DNA of 64,000 bases from positions 13,912,639 through 13,976,638 of the forward strand of contig CM072163.1 of the NCBI GenBank assembly GCA_036850595.1. Direction: 5' to 3'. A program made the translations under genes and the position numbers. Under the pieces are notes generated by a model. It worked only from the letters and a program-made list of their open reading frames with translations, made no database searches and was not told the origin of the DNA. Below, piece by piece: positions 11,780-23,183 of the stretch (positions are counted from its first letter, which is position 1; every line of letters starts with the position of its first letter). Source of the stretch: Rhyacichthys aspro. Its lineage: Eukaryota; Chordata; Actinopteri; Gobiiformes; Rhyacichthyidae.

Positions 11780-14700
11780 TCACTTCCTGCGCACCTCGGC
11801 GTACTCTGTCCCGGTGGAAACGGGCTGAGGTGCGGGCCTCTTAACCCGCTGCATATAGGCGGCGTACGTCGGCGGAGGGGACGCTGTGCTGGGATTGTTA
11901 TTCCTTTGCACCTCTGCGTACTCGGTGTTGTTCTGTTGTACACCTAGGTTCACTACTCCACCGTCCTTCTTCATAAACCTGACATCGGCATAGTTTACCT
12001 CCTACAAAAATGTCAACAAGACGAGGAAGGACTATATGAAGTTGTTTAGACATTCAGCAGCATGATTCTTCACTATCGTTGCCCTGGATTAAAATTGCTG
12101 CCATGCAAAAAAACCTTTATTACATTCTACATCTATTTATTGACGCAAGTGAATATCTGTTTCCTGGTTCAAAGTCTCATTATTTACTGTGATAAATACT
12201 CTTGCACCGCCATAAAAAGGAACAATAAAACCGTAGAGTGAGTGTTCATCCACAAGAGCTTTATAAAGATTGTTACTTTATAATAATAGGAAGCAAGAAA
12301 GGAAAGATGATAAACCTATGTGTCAAGTATTATGTTTCTTAACCAGGGAAATGATTTGCAATACAGTTTTTACCTGGCTTTGTGAGTATGCAGAGTTGTC
12401 CTGGCCTTCACCATCTTTAAAATATAACAGACGTGCAACATTAAGAGTGATTTAGTAAACTGTACAGAAATGTAACACGTGCAAAATGCTAAACGCTGAC
12501 CTGTCCGAGTTGAAGATTGTTTCTTCTGCTTTCTGCTTAGAGACACAAGTAGAAATGTAAACGATACAGGACATAACTGTTTACTTTAAAACGAAGAACG
12601 TGTAACTAGCAGCTCCTCTAGAGAAAGGCGCATATGAAGTCATTTTTAACACATTTATTTTCACGTACTTTTTCTTGAGGATGTAGAACACTGCACCAAA
12701 CACGATGAGCGCAACGACAATACATCCGATGACAATTCCAGCGATGCAACCAGCTGAGCAGCTATTACTACTGACAGTTTCTAAAGGGACAAATATAAAT
12801 CAACAAAATATAAAAAAAATGTTTAATGTTTTGTAAAAAAGAATGTCTTTCTGACTGTGTTTCTTTCTTGATGTAAAACTGAAAAAATAGGAGGCATAAA
12901 GTACCTTTAACACGCACAGTGTGTGAGGCGTTGGATATTTTGTTTGCAACGTCGTTTTTGGCTTGACACATGTAGACCCCACTGTCTGAGTATTCGGTCA
13001 CATCTTTAGTATATTTAAATGAATTAGCTACATTTGTCCCATTCAGAAACCAGGAGTAATTGGCGGCTGGTACAGAGTCAGCATTGCAGCTTAATTCTAA
13101 TTTTGTTTTGACTTGTACCTCGTTTGAGCCTGTGATTTTAACATTTTCTGGTCCATCTAAAAAACACAAAGCAAAGAATTCTGGTCCAATAAACTACAGA
13201 AACAGAGAGCAATGTACATTCATACTTACAGTTCACTTTCATGACATAAGCAGCTTCCTGACTGCTGACGGGGTTACTGATCTTACAGGTGTATCTTCCA
13301 TTGTCTTTTCTGTTCACATTTTTAAAAGACAACACTCGGTTCTCATCATAAAACACTATGTTTTCAGAAGGTTTCAGACTTGAACCATCCTTCATCCACT
13401 CTCTGATGGAGATGGAGCCAGAGGCATCACAGGTTAAGTTGACCAAGGTGCCCTCAACTGGAGTTGGTGTGGACGACTTGACAGAAGCTTCTGTTATATT
13501 CTCTGCAGAGAAAAAACATGAAATAGATGTGAAATAATCTTTTATAAATGTTTTAGACACGTGTTTACCCAGTCAGCTTTAAGGAGTTATGCCAAAATGC
13601 AACTGTTAGTATTTTAAGGGACATTTACAAGAAGCCAAAACATAAACGCCAGCCTGTAGCGTTATCAAAATGATTTGAGTTTACACAGATACTCTGAAAG
13701 ATCCTTTTTTAATTCTGGGATTTCTGGGCCAGTGCTGATAAACTCTAAAGAATCTTTTTGGATTTACACAAGAAATGCGAACAATATCTGATCAGAAGGA
13801 CATAAACACTGAATCTCATTTTAATTCAACAGCTCTTATGCACTGTTCACATCCTTTGAGTGGCTCCCCTCTGGACAGTCTCATGTCTTTTGTCTATGTT
13901 TCATTTTGTGCTGCTCACTGCGCTTTTTAATTGCCTCTCGGGGACAAATACAGTGGCTTAAAATGAGTTAATAATCACTTACTAAGTACAGAGATGACTG
14001 AAGGGTCAGATGTTGTATATCTCAGAGTTTTGTTGTTAAAGGCCTGACAGCTGTAGTTCCCACTCTGATCCATCTCAATGTTCACCAGTGTGAACTGTGC
14101 TCCAGTAAAAGACAACAACTCTCCATTTAAAAACCATTTAAATCCAGCTTCAGGTCTGGAGTCAGCTGAGCAGGACAGAGTGATGTCTGACCCTTCCCCA
14201 TAGAATTCATTTGATGGAAAAACTTTTAATATGACATCATCAGGACCAACTAAACATGAAAAACAAATATTAGTTTAGTTGGAAACTGGTCTTCCTTATT
14301 GAATTATTGTATGTAAAAAAAAGCCACTCAAAAATACTTCAATGGTTCATAATGAGCAGGTTGATGACTCACAGCTGACAGAGAGGTTTACTTCTTCACT
14401 GGTGCCATCACTGACAGGATTAAAAGCACGACACCTGAAGGGGCCCTGGTCAAAGCGGGTCACACTGACTATAGTCAGAGTGGAGCCTCCATCAGTGAAG
14501 TAGACTCTGTCGTTGGCTGTGACCTCAGAGCTTTGGTTGAACCAGAGGAAGGACAGAGAGGATCCAGACGAGGAGCAGGACAGTCTCACAGAACTGTTGA
14601 ACTCTACTAAGTCTGTGCTGTTGACTCTTACTATCACATTAGACACTGGCTCTGAGATGAAAAAACAAATAATATAATATACTCAATATAAAGTGTTCTG

Positions 14701-15704
14701 CAGAGGAACAGCAACAACTACTAATCCAGAAAGCTGCTCAGATCAGAATGAGTGGAGAGACACAGGAGTTTACAGGAAACACAGCTTATGGTAAATTGAT
14801 GAATACTATTTGTAAAGAAAGCTAAATTTTAGAGTTTAATACATACTACAATTGTGACATGATGAAAATATGACTAAGATCAAGAACTGTCTAACAACAT
14901 GCATCCAAATCACATGAACCTTTAATTCTGATCCAAAATATTACTAATGCACAAATATACATTTAATTATTTAACAGTGAATTAATATATATTGTTTGTT
15001 TTTGTCTGTATGTGGAAATTAATCTTCACTTGTTTTTACATAAATGGATGCAATGTTGGAAAAAAAAAGAAATTACCGTATACAGTGAGTTTTGAGGTTC
15101 CGACCATTTGTGCACTTCCTGCTGGTATAATAGTAACTCTGTATTCTCCAGCGTCACTAAGAGCCACATCCCTGAGCTCCAGAGATCCAGTAGAGATGAA
15201 CAGAGAGATCCTGCCTTCATACACTGGATCAGTAAAGTTATTAACATTTGAAGTGATTATATTTTTTGTGCCAAATTGCCATACTATTGTTATAAATGGT
15301 GTTTGTGTTGGAGCCAGAGATGTGGTGAACACTGCAGTTCCTCCCAAAGCTGCATTCACAGAATCATCAGGCAACACACCAGCTCCTGAGGTTAAACCTG
15401 GAATAACAATTAACCACATTAGCACATACAAACATGGTATCTCATCTCACATGCTACATTTACTATATTATATTTATTCATTTAAAAGCACATGAGCAAA
15501 GATAGAAAGACTGGATCACTCTTTCTCTTTTTCTTTTTTTGTCGAGCTTTTTTGCGTTGCTGTCAAACACATCCAAGCCACTCATGATACATCTTTTAAC
15601 AACTTTACATAACTTAAATCATAATAAAACAAACAATCCCAAAGCGGCTCCTTCTTACCTGTGAAGGCGACAAAAATAAGGCAGAGTAAAGTGAACAGAT
15701 CCAT
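11780..15704 (-). CDS. CEACAM-like gene B: V + 4 Ig, transmembrane, ITIM and two ITSMs
   Basis: Exons in coding order are 15704-15659 (signal), 15397-15077 (V), 14651-14373, 14249-13983, 13502-13230 and 13156-12905 (four Ig), 12780-12669 (TM), 12532-12501, 12414-12374 and 12001-11780 (tail). Total 614 aa. The V domain lacks the disulfide (TAVFTTSL, GEYRVTII); all four later domains keep their cysteines. The TM segment CIAGIVIGCIVVALIVFGAV is followed by a lysine-rich stop-transfer run. The tail carries VNYADV (ITIM, Y545) and TEYAEV twice (ITSM, Y569 and Y608). ITIM/ITSM tails recruit SHP-1/SHP-2 and related SH2 proteins, so an inhibitory receptor is likely. It is the longest family member here. 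It lies head to head with gene C, 1.27 kb away, but its upstream region lacks the promoter module of C-F. Confidence 0.9.
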
Positions 15705-16215
15705 TTATTAGAGTTTGTGAGGAGTAACGCGCAACAGGACGGACCGTGAGACTGAGGCGATAATGCTCTGCGTCAGGACTGAATGTGAGTGAAGGTGTGA
15801 GAGGAGGGGAAGTCATTTAAGGTGTAGCACAGGGGCCGGGCAGCAGACCGACGCCCTCTTGTGGCGGGACACGGTTACTGCTCATTTCACTCACTTTGGC
15901 CGCGTTCAAACAACAGATAAAAGTGACTCTTCAAATCAAATACCAGCCCAGAAAATACTTCTCTTTCCACTGATATGGAGCTATGCCATTTAAAGTTTTA
16001 TATGAATGTTTTATTTCTTATACTATATTGTTATTTTTGTATTTAACTCCACGTTTAAGTCTATGTCCACTTGTAATTTGTCTAATTTTGTTTGCTGTGC
16101 TGCTTCTTTGAAATGACATTTTGAACCCCACCACTTTTCAAAAGGCTAAACATTTAGTGGTATATTTAAGTGTATTATAGACAAGTTGTGGCAGAAATGA
16201 ATAGTCCTACCTTTT

Positions 16216-16281
16216 GTATTTATCAGAGATTCTCAAGAACCACCAGAGAGACCCGTCCCACACTTTGAGAACCACTGATTA
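16216..16281. repeat. Short hAT-like terminal repeat remnant
   Basis: CAGAGATTCTCAAGAACCAC at the left and TTTGAGAACCACTG at the right resemble the CAGTGGTTCTCAA termini of vertebrate hAT (Charlie-type) elements in inverted arrangement. Only about 60 bases remain. Confidence 0.4.
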
Positions 16282-16843
16282 AGACAGTCTATTATGATAT
16301 TATGTTGTAGTTTACTTCTTTTAGTTGCAACCCAAATATAATCTAAATTGTTTTACTATATATAAGTATAGCTTAGTGTTCAGACATGGCCAAACACTGG
16401 TGAATTTTCATGTGCAACATTTCAACCATAAGTGTATTCTACATTGAGTAAGGACTGCTTACAGTAGTTATGATTCATTTATACAGTTTTCTTTATTATT
16501 GTGGAAAAATATCCCAATCTTTGTTTTTGATGGACCTGAACATTTCTAATCTAAAGGGTGGTGTAATGGAAAACAGAATCAATAAAATAATACAACAGAA
16601 TAATAAATTAACCAAATCAAGCCGCCGCGCTGACTCCATACCAGCTGATGGTAAATAATAGGTTAAAGACATGACTGAATACTCTGATACGTCAGTTTAA
16701 CCTTGACTTGTTCAGATATAATACATTATACACATTGGTTCCAATAGGACATCAACAAATAACATACAATATGATCTGAGACGTTTTTAGGTCTATTATG
16801 TAGGAAGAAATGTAATGACTTTTTCACAGTGTGAGGGCACATA

Positions 16844-16923
16844 GACAATAATTAATAAAGGTAGACCATGTGACATCCAGATAAGGCTTGGGGTTGTTGT
16901 TAAAAACACTACAGTACTTCCTT
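16844..16923 (+). promoter_or_regulatory. Shared CEACAM-like promoter module, gene C copy
   Basis: AATAATTAATAAAGGTAGAC at 16846-16865 is followed by TACTTCCTT at 16915-16923, 54 bases before the ATG. Genes E and F have the same two blocks in the same order, and gene D has the second. The complement AAGGAAGTA contains the GGAAGT core of ETS/PU.1 sites. There is no clear TATA box. ETS binding is inference. Confidence 0.55.
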
Positions 16924-16976
16924 AAACAGAATTCTTTCTCCTGTGGGTACTATATCCAGCTGAAGCTAAACGGAAA

Positions 16977-19284
16977 ATGGAAATGGCTCTGATACATGTG
17001 ATCATTCTTGGTGTTGTCTTTGGTAAGATATTACAGCAACAACCTGTTATATTGTGAATTTGTTTACATTGATTAAAGAGTATATTGTCCTCCAGGTTTA
17101 ACATCAGGAGCTGGTGTACTGCCTGATTCTGTGGATGCTGCTTCGGGAAGAACTGTGAGGTTTAATACATCACTGGATCCAACAGAAAAATCATTTATAT
17201 CAATGATATGGCAGTTTGGCACAAAGAATATAATCACTTCAAATGTTGCTAACTTTACTGATCCAGAGTATGAAGGCAGGATCACTCTGTTCATCTCTAC
17301 TGGATCTCTGGAGCTCAGGGATGTGGCTCTTAGTGACGCTGGAGATTATAGAGTTACTATTATACCAACAACAGGTCCACAAATGCTTGGAGTCACAAGA
17401 CTAAACATATACGGTAAGAGATGGAAAATCATCACAAATCATGAATAACAAATAATACATTGTAAAAGAGATATGCACAATAGATGCGCATTGTTTTAAA
17501 TTAACATGTTGTGAAGTAACTTGAAAGCCATAATGCTCACATTGCAGTATAGAGTACATAGTATAGAGTATAGTTGTTTTGTCTTGATTATATTTAATAA
17601 TAATAATAATAATAATACATTTTATTTGTAGTGCACTTTACATTTGCCGGACAAATCTCAAAGTGCTACAGACATAAAAACAGGCATACATAAAAAGCAG
17701 ATACAAATAAAAATAAAAATAGTAAAAACAGCCTTACTCGTCCTATTGAAAGGACTAGGAGTAGGCTTTTTTAAATAGAAATGTCTTAATGTAAGTGGTC
17801 TCTTTTCCTCACCCTGTTCACTTTGTTTTAATTTAAACAAGAATTTGTATTTCTCTGCTGTTACTATCAGTTTTTTTATGATCTTTCTGCCAACTGGACA
17901 AACCATAATGATAATACCATTCTGTGACACTCCCAAACCATCCATGTTTATTGATACCACAGCATAACTCCACCCATTTGGAAATCTAAAATGTTTTTGT
18001 TTTTTTTTTTTTTCCATCTACAGAGAATATAACAAATGCTTCAGTCACGTCGTCCACACCAACACCAATTGAGGGGATGTTAGTCAATTTAACCTGTGAT
18101 GCCTCTGGCTCCAACTTCACCAGAGAGTGGATGAAGGATGGTTCAAGTTTAAAACCTTCTGAAAACATAGTGTTTTATGACGAGAACCGAGTGTTGTCTT
18201 TTAAACACCTGAACAGAAAAGACACTGGGACATACACCTGTAAGATCAGTAACCCCGTCAGCAGTCAGGAAGCTGCTTATGTCATGAAAGTGAACTGTAA
18301 GTATCAGTGCGTATACTTTCTGTTTCTTTAGTTTACTGGACCTACATGTTTTATGTTTGTTTTTCAGATGGACCAGAAAATGTTCAAATCTCAGGTCCAA
18401 AGGAGGTACAAGAGAAAACAGCATTAAAATTAAGCTGCACTGCTGAGTCTGTACCGGCCGCTATTTATGTCTGGATCAAGAATGGGACAACTATCTCTAA
18501 CTCATCTGAATACGCTAAGGATATAACTCAATACTCAGACAGTGGAGACTACATGTGTCGAGCCACGAATGCTATTACAGAGAATACATCTGAAGCATCA
18601 CACACAGTGCTTGTGACAGGTACATGTCGTCTCTGTGCCCTTCCTCCCACCGTCCAAATACATGCAAATACATACATCTCTACTTCCCCTAGTTGGTGAA
18701 TGTGAGAGTGAATGGTGTCTGTCTGTGACTAACTGACCGTTGCCCAGACTGTACCCCGCCTCAGGCCCAAAGCTGGTGGGATAGGCTTATTGTGTGAAAA
18801 GAAAAGCAAGTTTTTATTTGTGTCATATTCTGTGTCTTATGTTGTTTCTGTTCCTTAAGAAGCTCCTAAAGATGGCCTCTCACCTGGAGCCATCGCTGGA
18901 ATAACTATTGCATGTTTAGTGGTTGTTGGTGGAGCTATTGCAGGAGGATACTACATTTATAAAAACAAGTAAGTTATCAGAACAGTACTTTATTTCTACG
19001 CAGTGTTTATAAATCGACTCATTTTTACATTATGTCTCTATTTTGTTTTAGAAAAGGCACGAAGAAAAAAAACGATACCCGTAAGTATTCATCTGATTGA
19101 ATGTAGAGAAGAAAGAGCAATGGCTGACGGCGTGGAACTGTTATATTTCACTTTCTTGTTTTGCACAGGTCTTGAAGAAACAACTGTGTACGAGAACACT
19201 GCAGATGTGAGCAAGTTTTACACTGACCCCGAAAATATGCCTGTCTATGAGAATGTTCCAAAAATATATGACAAAAGGATATAA
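16977..19284 (+). CDS. CEACAM-like gene C: V + 2 Ig, transmembrane, YxN tail
   Basis: Exons are 16977-17022 (signal), 17096-17413 (V), 18024-18296 and 18368-18619 (two Ig), 18860-18968 (TM), 19052-19080 and 19169-19284 (tail), 380 aa. The V domain has no cysteines. The EPVSNV and FGPDD domains of genes B and E are absent; the 610-base intron 17414-18023 instead holds an ATT microsatellite and a repeat fragment. The TM segment IAGITIACLVVVGGAIAGG is followed by KNKKGTKKK. The tail has VYENT, VYENV and IYDKRI. These fit SH2-binding YxN sites (Grb2 type) better than an ITIM, because the -2 residues are T, P and K. Its second Ig domain is the QISG type shared with gene E. The L2-like repeat at 18640-18790 lies in the intron before the TM exon. 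The poly(A) signal is at 19474. Confidence 0.88.
17590..17700. repeat. (AAT)n microsatellite plus retroelement-like fragment
   Basis: Seven AAT units are followed by TTTTATTTGTAGTGCACTTT and a CAAAGTGCTACA block, a common vertebrate retroelement 3'-end pattern. It sits in the gene C intron, where its relatives keep two Ig exons. Confidence 0.5.
18640..18790 (+). repeat. L2/SINE-like 3'-tail repeat, second copy
   Basis: It shares CTTCCTCCCACCGTCC, GTGAATGTGAGAGTGAATGG, TGTACCCCGCCT and AAAGCTGGTGGGATAGG with the copy at 7370-8275, but is shortened internally. Confidence 0.6.
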
Positions 19285-19473
19285 TTTTCTATCCCTTTTT
19301 TGCATTACTATTCACAGTGGAAGACTCAACACATTAAAAACCACAGAATATAAAACAAGATGATGAAAATATATGCTGTTTATGGTAGATTTTTAATTTT
19401 TATGCAAGTTTGTTCAAAAATGTCTTTTTACTTGTGTCTTGATGCATTTTGTGAATTAAAACATTTTGTTCTT

Positions 19474-19479
19474 AATAAA
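19474..19479 (+). other. Poly(A) signal of CEACAM-like gene C
   Basis: AATAAA, 190 bases past the stop codon. Confidence 0.65.
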
Positions 19480-19802
19480 GATACATCTGTATTTTGAATC
19501 TACCGTGAAATACTTCCTTGTGTTTGCCGTAGCAAGAGTCATAAATACAAGAAAATACAATGTTTAGATTAAAATGAGATTTTTGCTGGTTTTACATTTT
19601 CCCAACATAACCACCAGTAAACAGTTAATGGGTTGTTATGGTCTATCTATGGTGAAAGTAAATGTGGTTTTGAGTCCATCTACAGTAAATATTTTCACTC
19701 GCTCTCATTTGTAGAAGGACATTGAATTGATTGACAGAATGGATTAATGGTTGATTTATAAAGGTGGATTTGTAACAGGTTCATAAAGAATAATGACCAC
19801 AT

Positions 19803-19811
19803 TACTTCCTT
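19803..19811 (+). promoter_or_regulatory. TACTTCCTT promoter block, gene D
   Basis: This is the ETS-like core motif shared with genes C, E and F, 78 bases before the ATG at 19889. The upstream AATAATTAA block is not recognisable here, so the gene D promoter has diverged more. Confidence 0.45.
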
Positions 19812-19888
19812 ATTGTGAGCTTTTTCTTCGGTCAGTACGGAGCTGCTGGAACTGGAAATGCAAAAGAAATCATTGGACTTTTGTGGAA

Positions 19889-22293
19889 ATGAGTCTGATA
19901 ACTGTGATCATCATCGGAGGAGTATTAGGTAAATATTAGTTTTTCAGACTTTGTTCAGCATGACTTATGTTTTGCTGTATTTGCAATTGTATCACAATTC
20001 TAGACAGCTTTTGAGTATTGTATTATTGTCCTCCAGGTTTAACCTCAGGAGCTGGTGTGTTGCCTGATTCTGTGGATGCAGCTTTGGGAGGAACTGCAGT
20101 GTTTATAACATCTCTGGCTCCAACACAAACACCATTTATAAACATAGCATGGCAGTTTGGCACAAAGAATATCATCGTTTCAAATGTTAATAACTTTACT
20201 GGTCCAGAGTATGAAGGCAGGATCACTCTGTTCATCTCTACTGCATCTCTGGAGCTCAGGGATGTGGCTCTTAGTGACGCTGGAGAATACAGAGTTACTA
20301 TTATACCAGCAGGAAGTGCACAAATGGTCGGAGCCTCAAGACTGACTGTTTATGGTGAGTGATAAACAGGTCATAACTGAGCTTTAACATGCTTTTTAAT
20401 GCTCAACCCCAGTCAAGATCTTGACAGAAGTTGGCAGTTTTTTATTACACTTTAAAGCAAACATTAATAATTACAGGTTAAAATACGTATATTATGATTT
20501 TAAATGATTGTAAAATTTAGAGCAGGTAGGCAATAAAACATATGGAGGAATGATTTTTATTTCATTATGTGGAATCATTTGTGAAGAATAATTCAACTAC
20601 ACAACACATGAACAAATTAACTGATGTGAATCCATCATATTCATGTGTTCATGTGTCATCTGTTGAAATGACATCCTCATGGTTAAGTAGGTGTCAGAGC
20701 TCTTCTTCTACAGAACACAAGCCCATTTGGTCCAGAGTAACCTTCTACCTCATCTTCCCTCAGAGTCAGTGTCTAATGTAAAAGTAAGAGTCAACAGCAC
20801 AGACTTAGTAGAGTTCAACAGTTCTGTGAGACTGTCCTGCTCCTCGTCTGGATCCTCTCTGTCCTTCCTCTGGTTAGGCATAACTCCTTAAAGCTGACTG
20901 GATAAACACGTGTCTAAAACATTTATAAAAGATTATTTGACATCTATTTCATGTTTTTCTCTGCAGAGAATATAACAGAAGCTTCTGTCAAGTCGTCCAC
21001 ACCAACACCAGTTGAGGGCACCTTGGTCAACTTAACCTGTGATGCCTCTGGCTCCATCTCCATCAGAGAGTGGATGAAGGATGGTTCAAGTCTGAAACCT
21101 TCTGAAAACATAGTGTTTTATGATGAGAACCAAGTGTTGTCTTTTAAAAATCTGAACAGAAAAGACAATGGAAGATACACCTGTAAGATCAGTAACCCCG
21201 TCAGCAGTCAGGAAGCTGCTTATGTCATGAAAGTGAACTGTAAGTATGAATGCACATTGCTCTCTGTTTCTTTAGTTTATTGGACCAGAATTCTTTGCTC
21301 TGTGTTTTTCAGATGGACCAGAAACTGTTAAAATCACAGGCTCAAACGAGGTACAAGAGAAAACAAAATTAGAATTAAGTTGCACTGCTGACTCTGTACC
21401 AGCCGCCAATTACACCTGGTTTCTGAATGGGACAAATGTAGCTGATTCATTTAAATATACTAAAGATGTGACCGAATACTCAGACAGTGGAGTCTACATG
21501 TGTCAAGCCAAAAACGACGTCACAAACAGAATATCCAACGCCTCACACACTGTGCTTGTTAAAGGTACTTTATGCCTCCTATTTTTTCTGTTCAAACTGT
21601 TCACTTTTGAGTCTAGTGTAAATCCAGACTTGACAAAGACTTGCTAAACCTCTGTTAAAGTGTGGTTACAATAAGCAGGGAGACTTATGTCCAGTTATTG
21701 TGTGAAAAGGAAAGTAAGTTTTTTTGTAGACTTAGTAGAGTTTAACAGTACACACTTTGGTTGTAACAGGTAAATGTAGATATCAAACTATAGCGACTTA
21801 GATGCCATTAGTTTCAATCTTTACACTTGACAAAGAAACACTAAATGTCTGTTTTTATTTTCCTTAAGGACCTAAAGATGGCCTCTCAGGTGGAGCCATC
21901 GCTGGAATAACTCTTGCATGTTTAGTTGTTGTTGGTGGAGCTATTGCAGGAGTTTATGTTCATAAAAACAAGTAAGTTATCAGAACAGTACTTTATTTCT
22001 ATATCACAATTCTAAATATAGCCATAGTACAATATTATTTCTGTACTTTTTTTTTTTTTTTTTAGAAATGGCAAAAAGCAAAACAACAGTAAGTATTTAT
22101 CTAATTTACTGATACAGACAAAAAGGTAAGTTACTGAGTGGATTATAGTGACATTCAATTTTATTGTTTTTGCACAGGTCTTGGAGATCAACATGTGTAC
22201 GAGAACACTTCAAATGTGTGCACGTTTTCCACAGAAACAGAAAATAAACACATCTATGAGAATGCCATGAATACGTATGACAAATCTTTATAA
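19889..22293 (+). CDS. CEACAM-like gene D: V + 2 Ig, transmembrane, YxN tail (mosaic)
   Basis: Exons are 19889-19928 (signal), 20037-20354 (V, no cysteines), 20967-21239 and 21313-21564 (two Ig), 21869-21971 (TM), 22066-22088 and 22178-22293 (tail), 374 aa. Between V and the first Ig lies half of an EPVSNV-type exon (20764-20874) cut off in mid-domain. All introns here are phase 1, so skipping that remnant keeps the frame. Both Ig domains are closest to gene B (the first differs at 2 of 91 residues; the second is the KITG type). The TM and tail instead match genes C and E. The tail holds VYENT, IYENA and TYDKSL, YxN-like sites with no strict ITIM. The poly(A) signal is at 22383. Confidence 0.87.
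20764..20875 (+). pseudogene. Truncated EPVSNV-type Ig exon inside gene D
   Basis: After a normal CAG acceptor, the exon runs in frame to SSLSFLWL. It then jumps to GGCATAACTCCTTAAAGCTG, which in gene B is intron sequence just upstream of the exon 13502-13230. The second half of this Ig exon, the whole next Ig exon and their introns are missing. No splice donor is left, so the remnant is probably skipped. Confidence 0.8.
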
Positions 22294-22382
22294 TGTTCTG
22301 CTCTTTAAAAATGTACTGCATCAGTATTATCCTCTGGAGACCCAATGCAGTAAGAATTAATTTTGATAAATTAAGACAGAAA

Positions 22383-22388
22383 AATAAA
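22383..22388 (+). other. Poly(A) signal of CEACAM-like gene D
   Basis: AATAAA, 90 bases past the stop codon. The stretch 22390-23020 beyond it shows no gene. Confidence 0.55.
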
Positions 22389-23020
22389 AAGCCCAGTGGG
22401 AATTATAAGGGAAAGAAAAAGTTGGATTGATTTTGGATTTGTTGGTTGTTTTTTGTTTTTTTTAGTTTTGTAAAAAGTTATGAAAGTCAATGAAACTTTA
22501 TTGTCCTAAAGTAACTCGCCATCACCACATTTATAAATCTGTCCGGTTATTTTTATGCACACAGCAGTTATAAATCTACAACAAAAAACTTCTGTGCCTC
22601 GAAGCATCAGTGAATTTGTTTGTTCTATGGTTTCAATTTATCAAATGTAAAGTCTGGGCTGATCCATTCCTCCATGGGTGTCAAGTTTTGAAATCTGTGC
22701 ATTTTTTGTTAATTTAGAGTCTAATCAATTGTATATAAATAAATGAATAAAAGGGACTCTGCATTAAAATAAAACCATGGCTGTATTTCCCAGCTAAAAA
22801 TGCATTTATAGTCACGACCTGTGCCACGAATTCACATTGATATCCTGCTCTGTCGATGTCATTATTGGCTAATCATCTGTTTCTCTCCTAAACTGACGTG
22901 TTTCTGTCTCCATCGTCACCAAAGAGTGGGCGAAGGACTGATCCAGGCTGGTCCAAACTGGGAGTTGTCCTTTAAAGTTGTAAACACAAATAACAATCAA
23001 CTAAACTGTCGTACTGAGAG

Positions 23021-23110
23021 AGCACCTAGATAATAATTAATGAAGGTAGACTGTAACTCAGGTCGAAAAGACCATTGAAAGTGATAACGCTATAGCTTCA
23101 GTACTTCCTT
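23021..23110 (+). promoter_or_regulatory. Shared promoter module, gene E copy
   Basis: AGCACCTAGATAATAATTAA followed by TGAAGGTAGAC (23021-23051), then TACTTCCTT at 23102-23110, 74 bases before the ATG. The first block matches gene C nearly base for base. Confidence 0.55.
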
Positions 23111-23183
23111 CATGTTGAGGTCATATTGCAGTTACTTGACGCTGAAACTGGTAAAGCAAAAGGAGAGAAATCATCAGGCAACA

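Noticed and set aside
15036..15431. Plus-strand frames overlapping the V and Ig exons (for example 14992-15495 +, 17073-17294 -, 23462-23677 -, 27389-27934 -)
   Set aside because: Antisense shadows of the V exons. They recur with the same sequence at every copy because the exons are duplicated.
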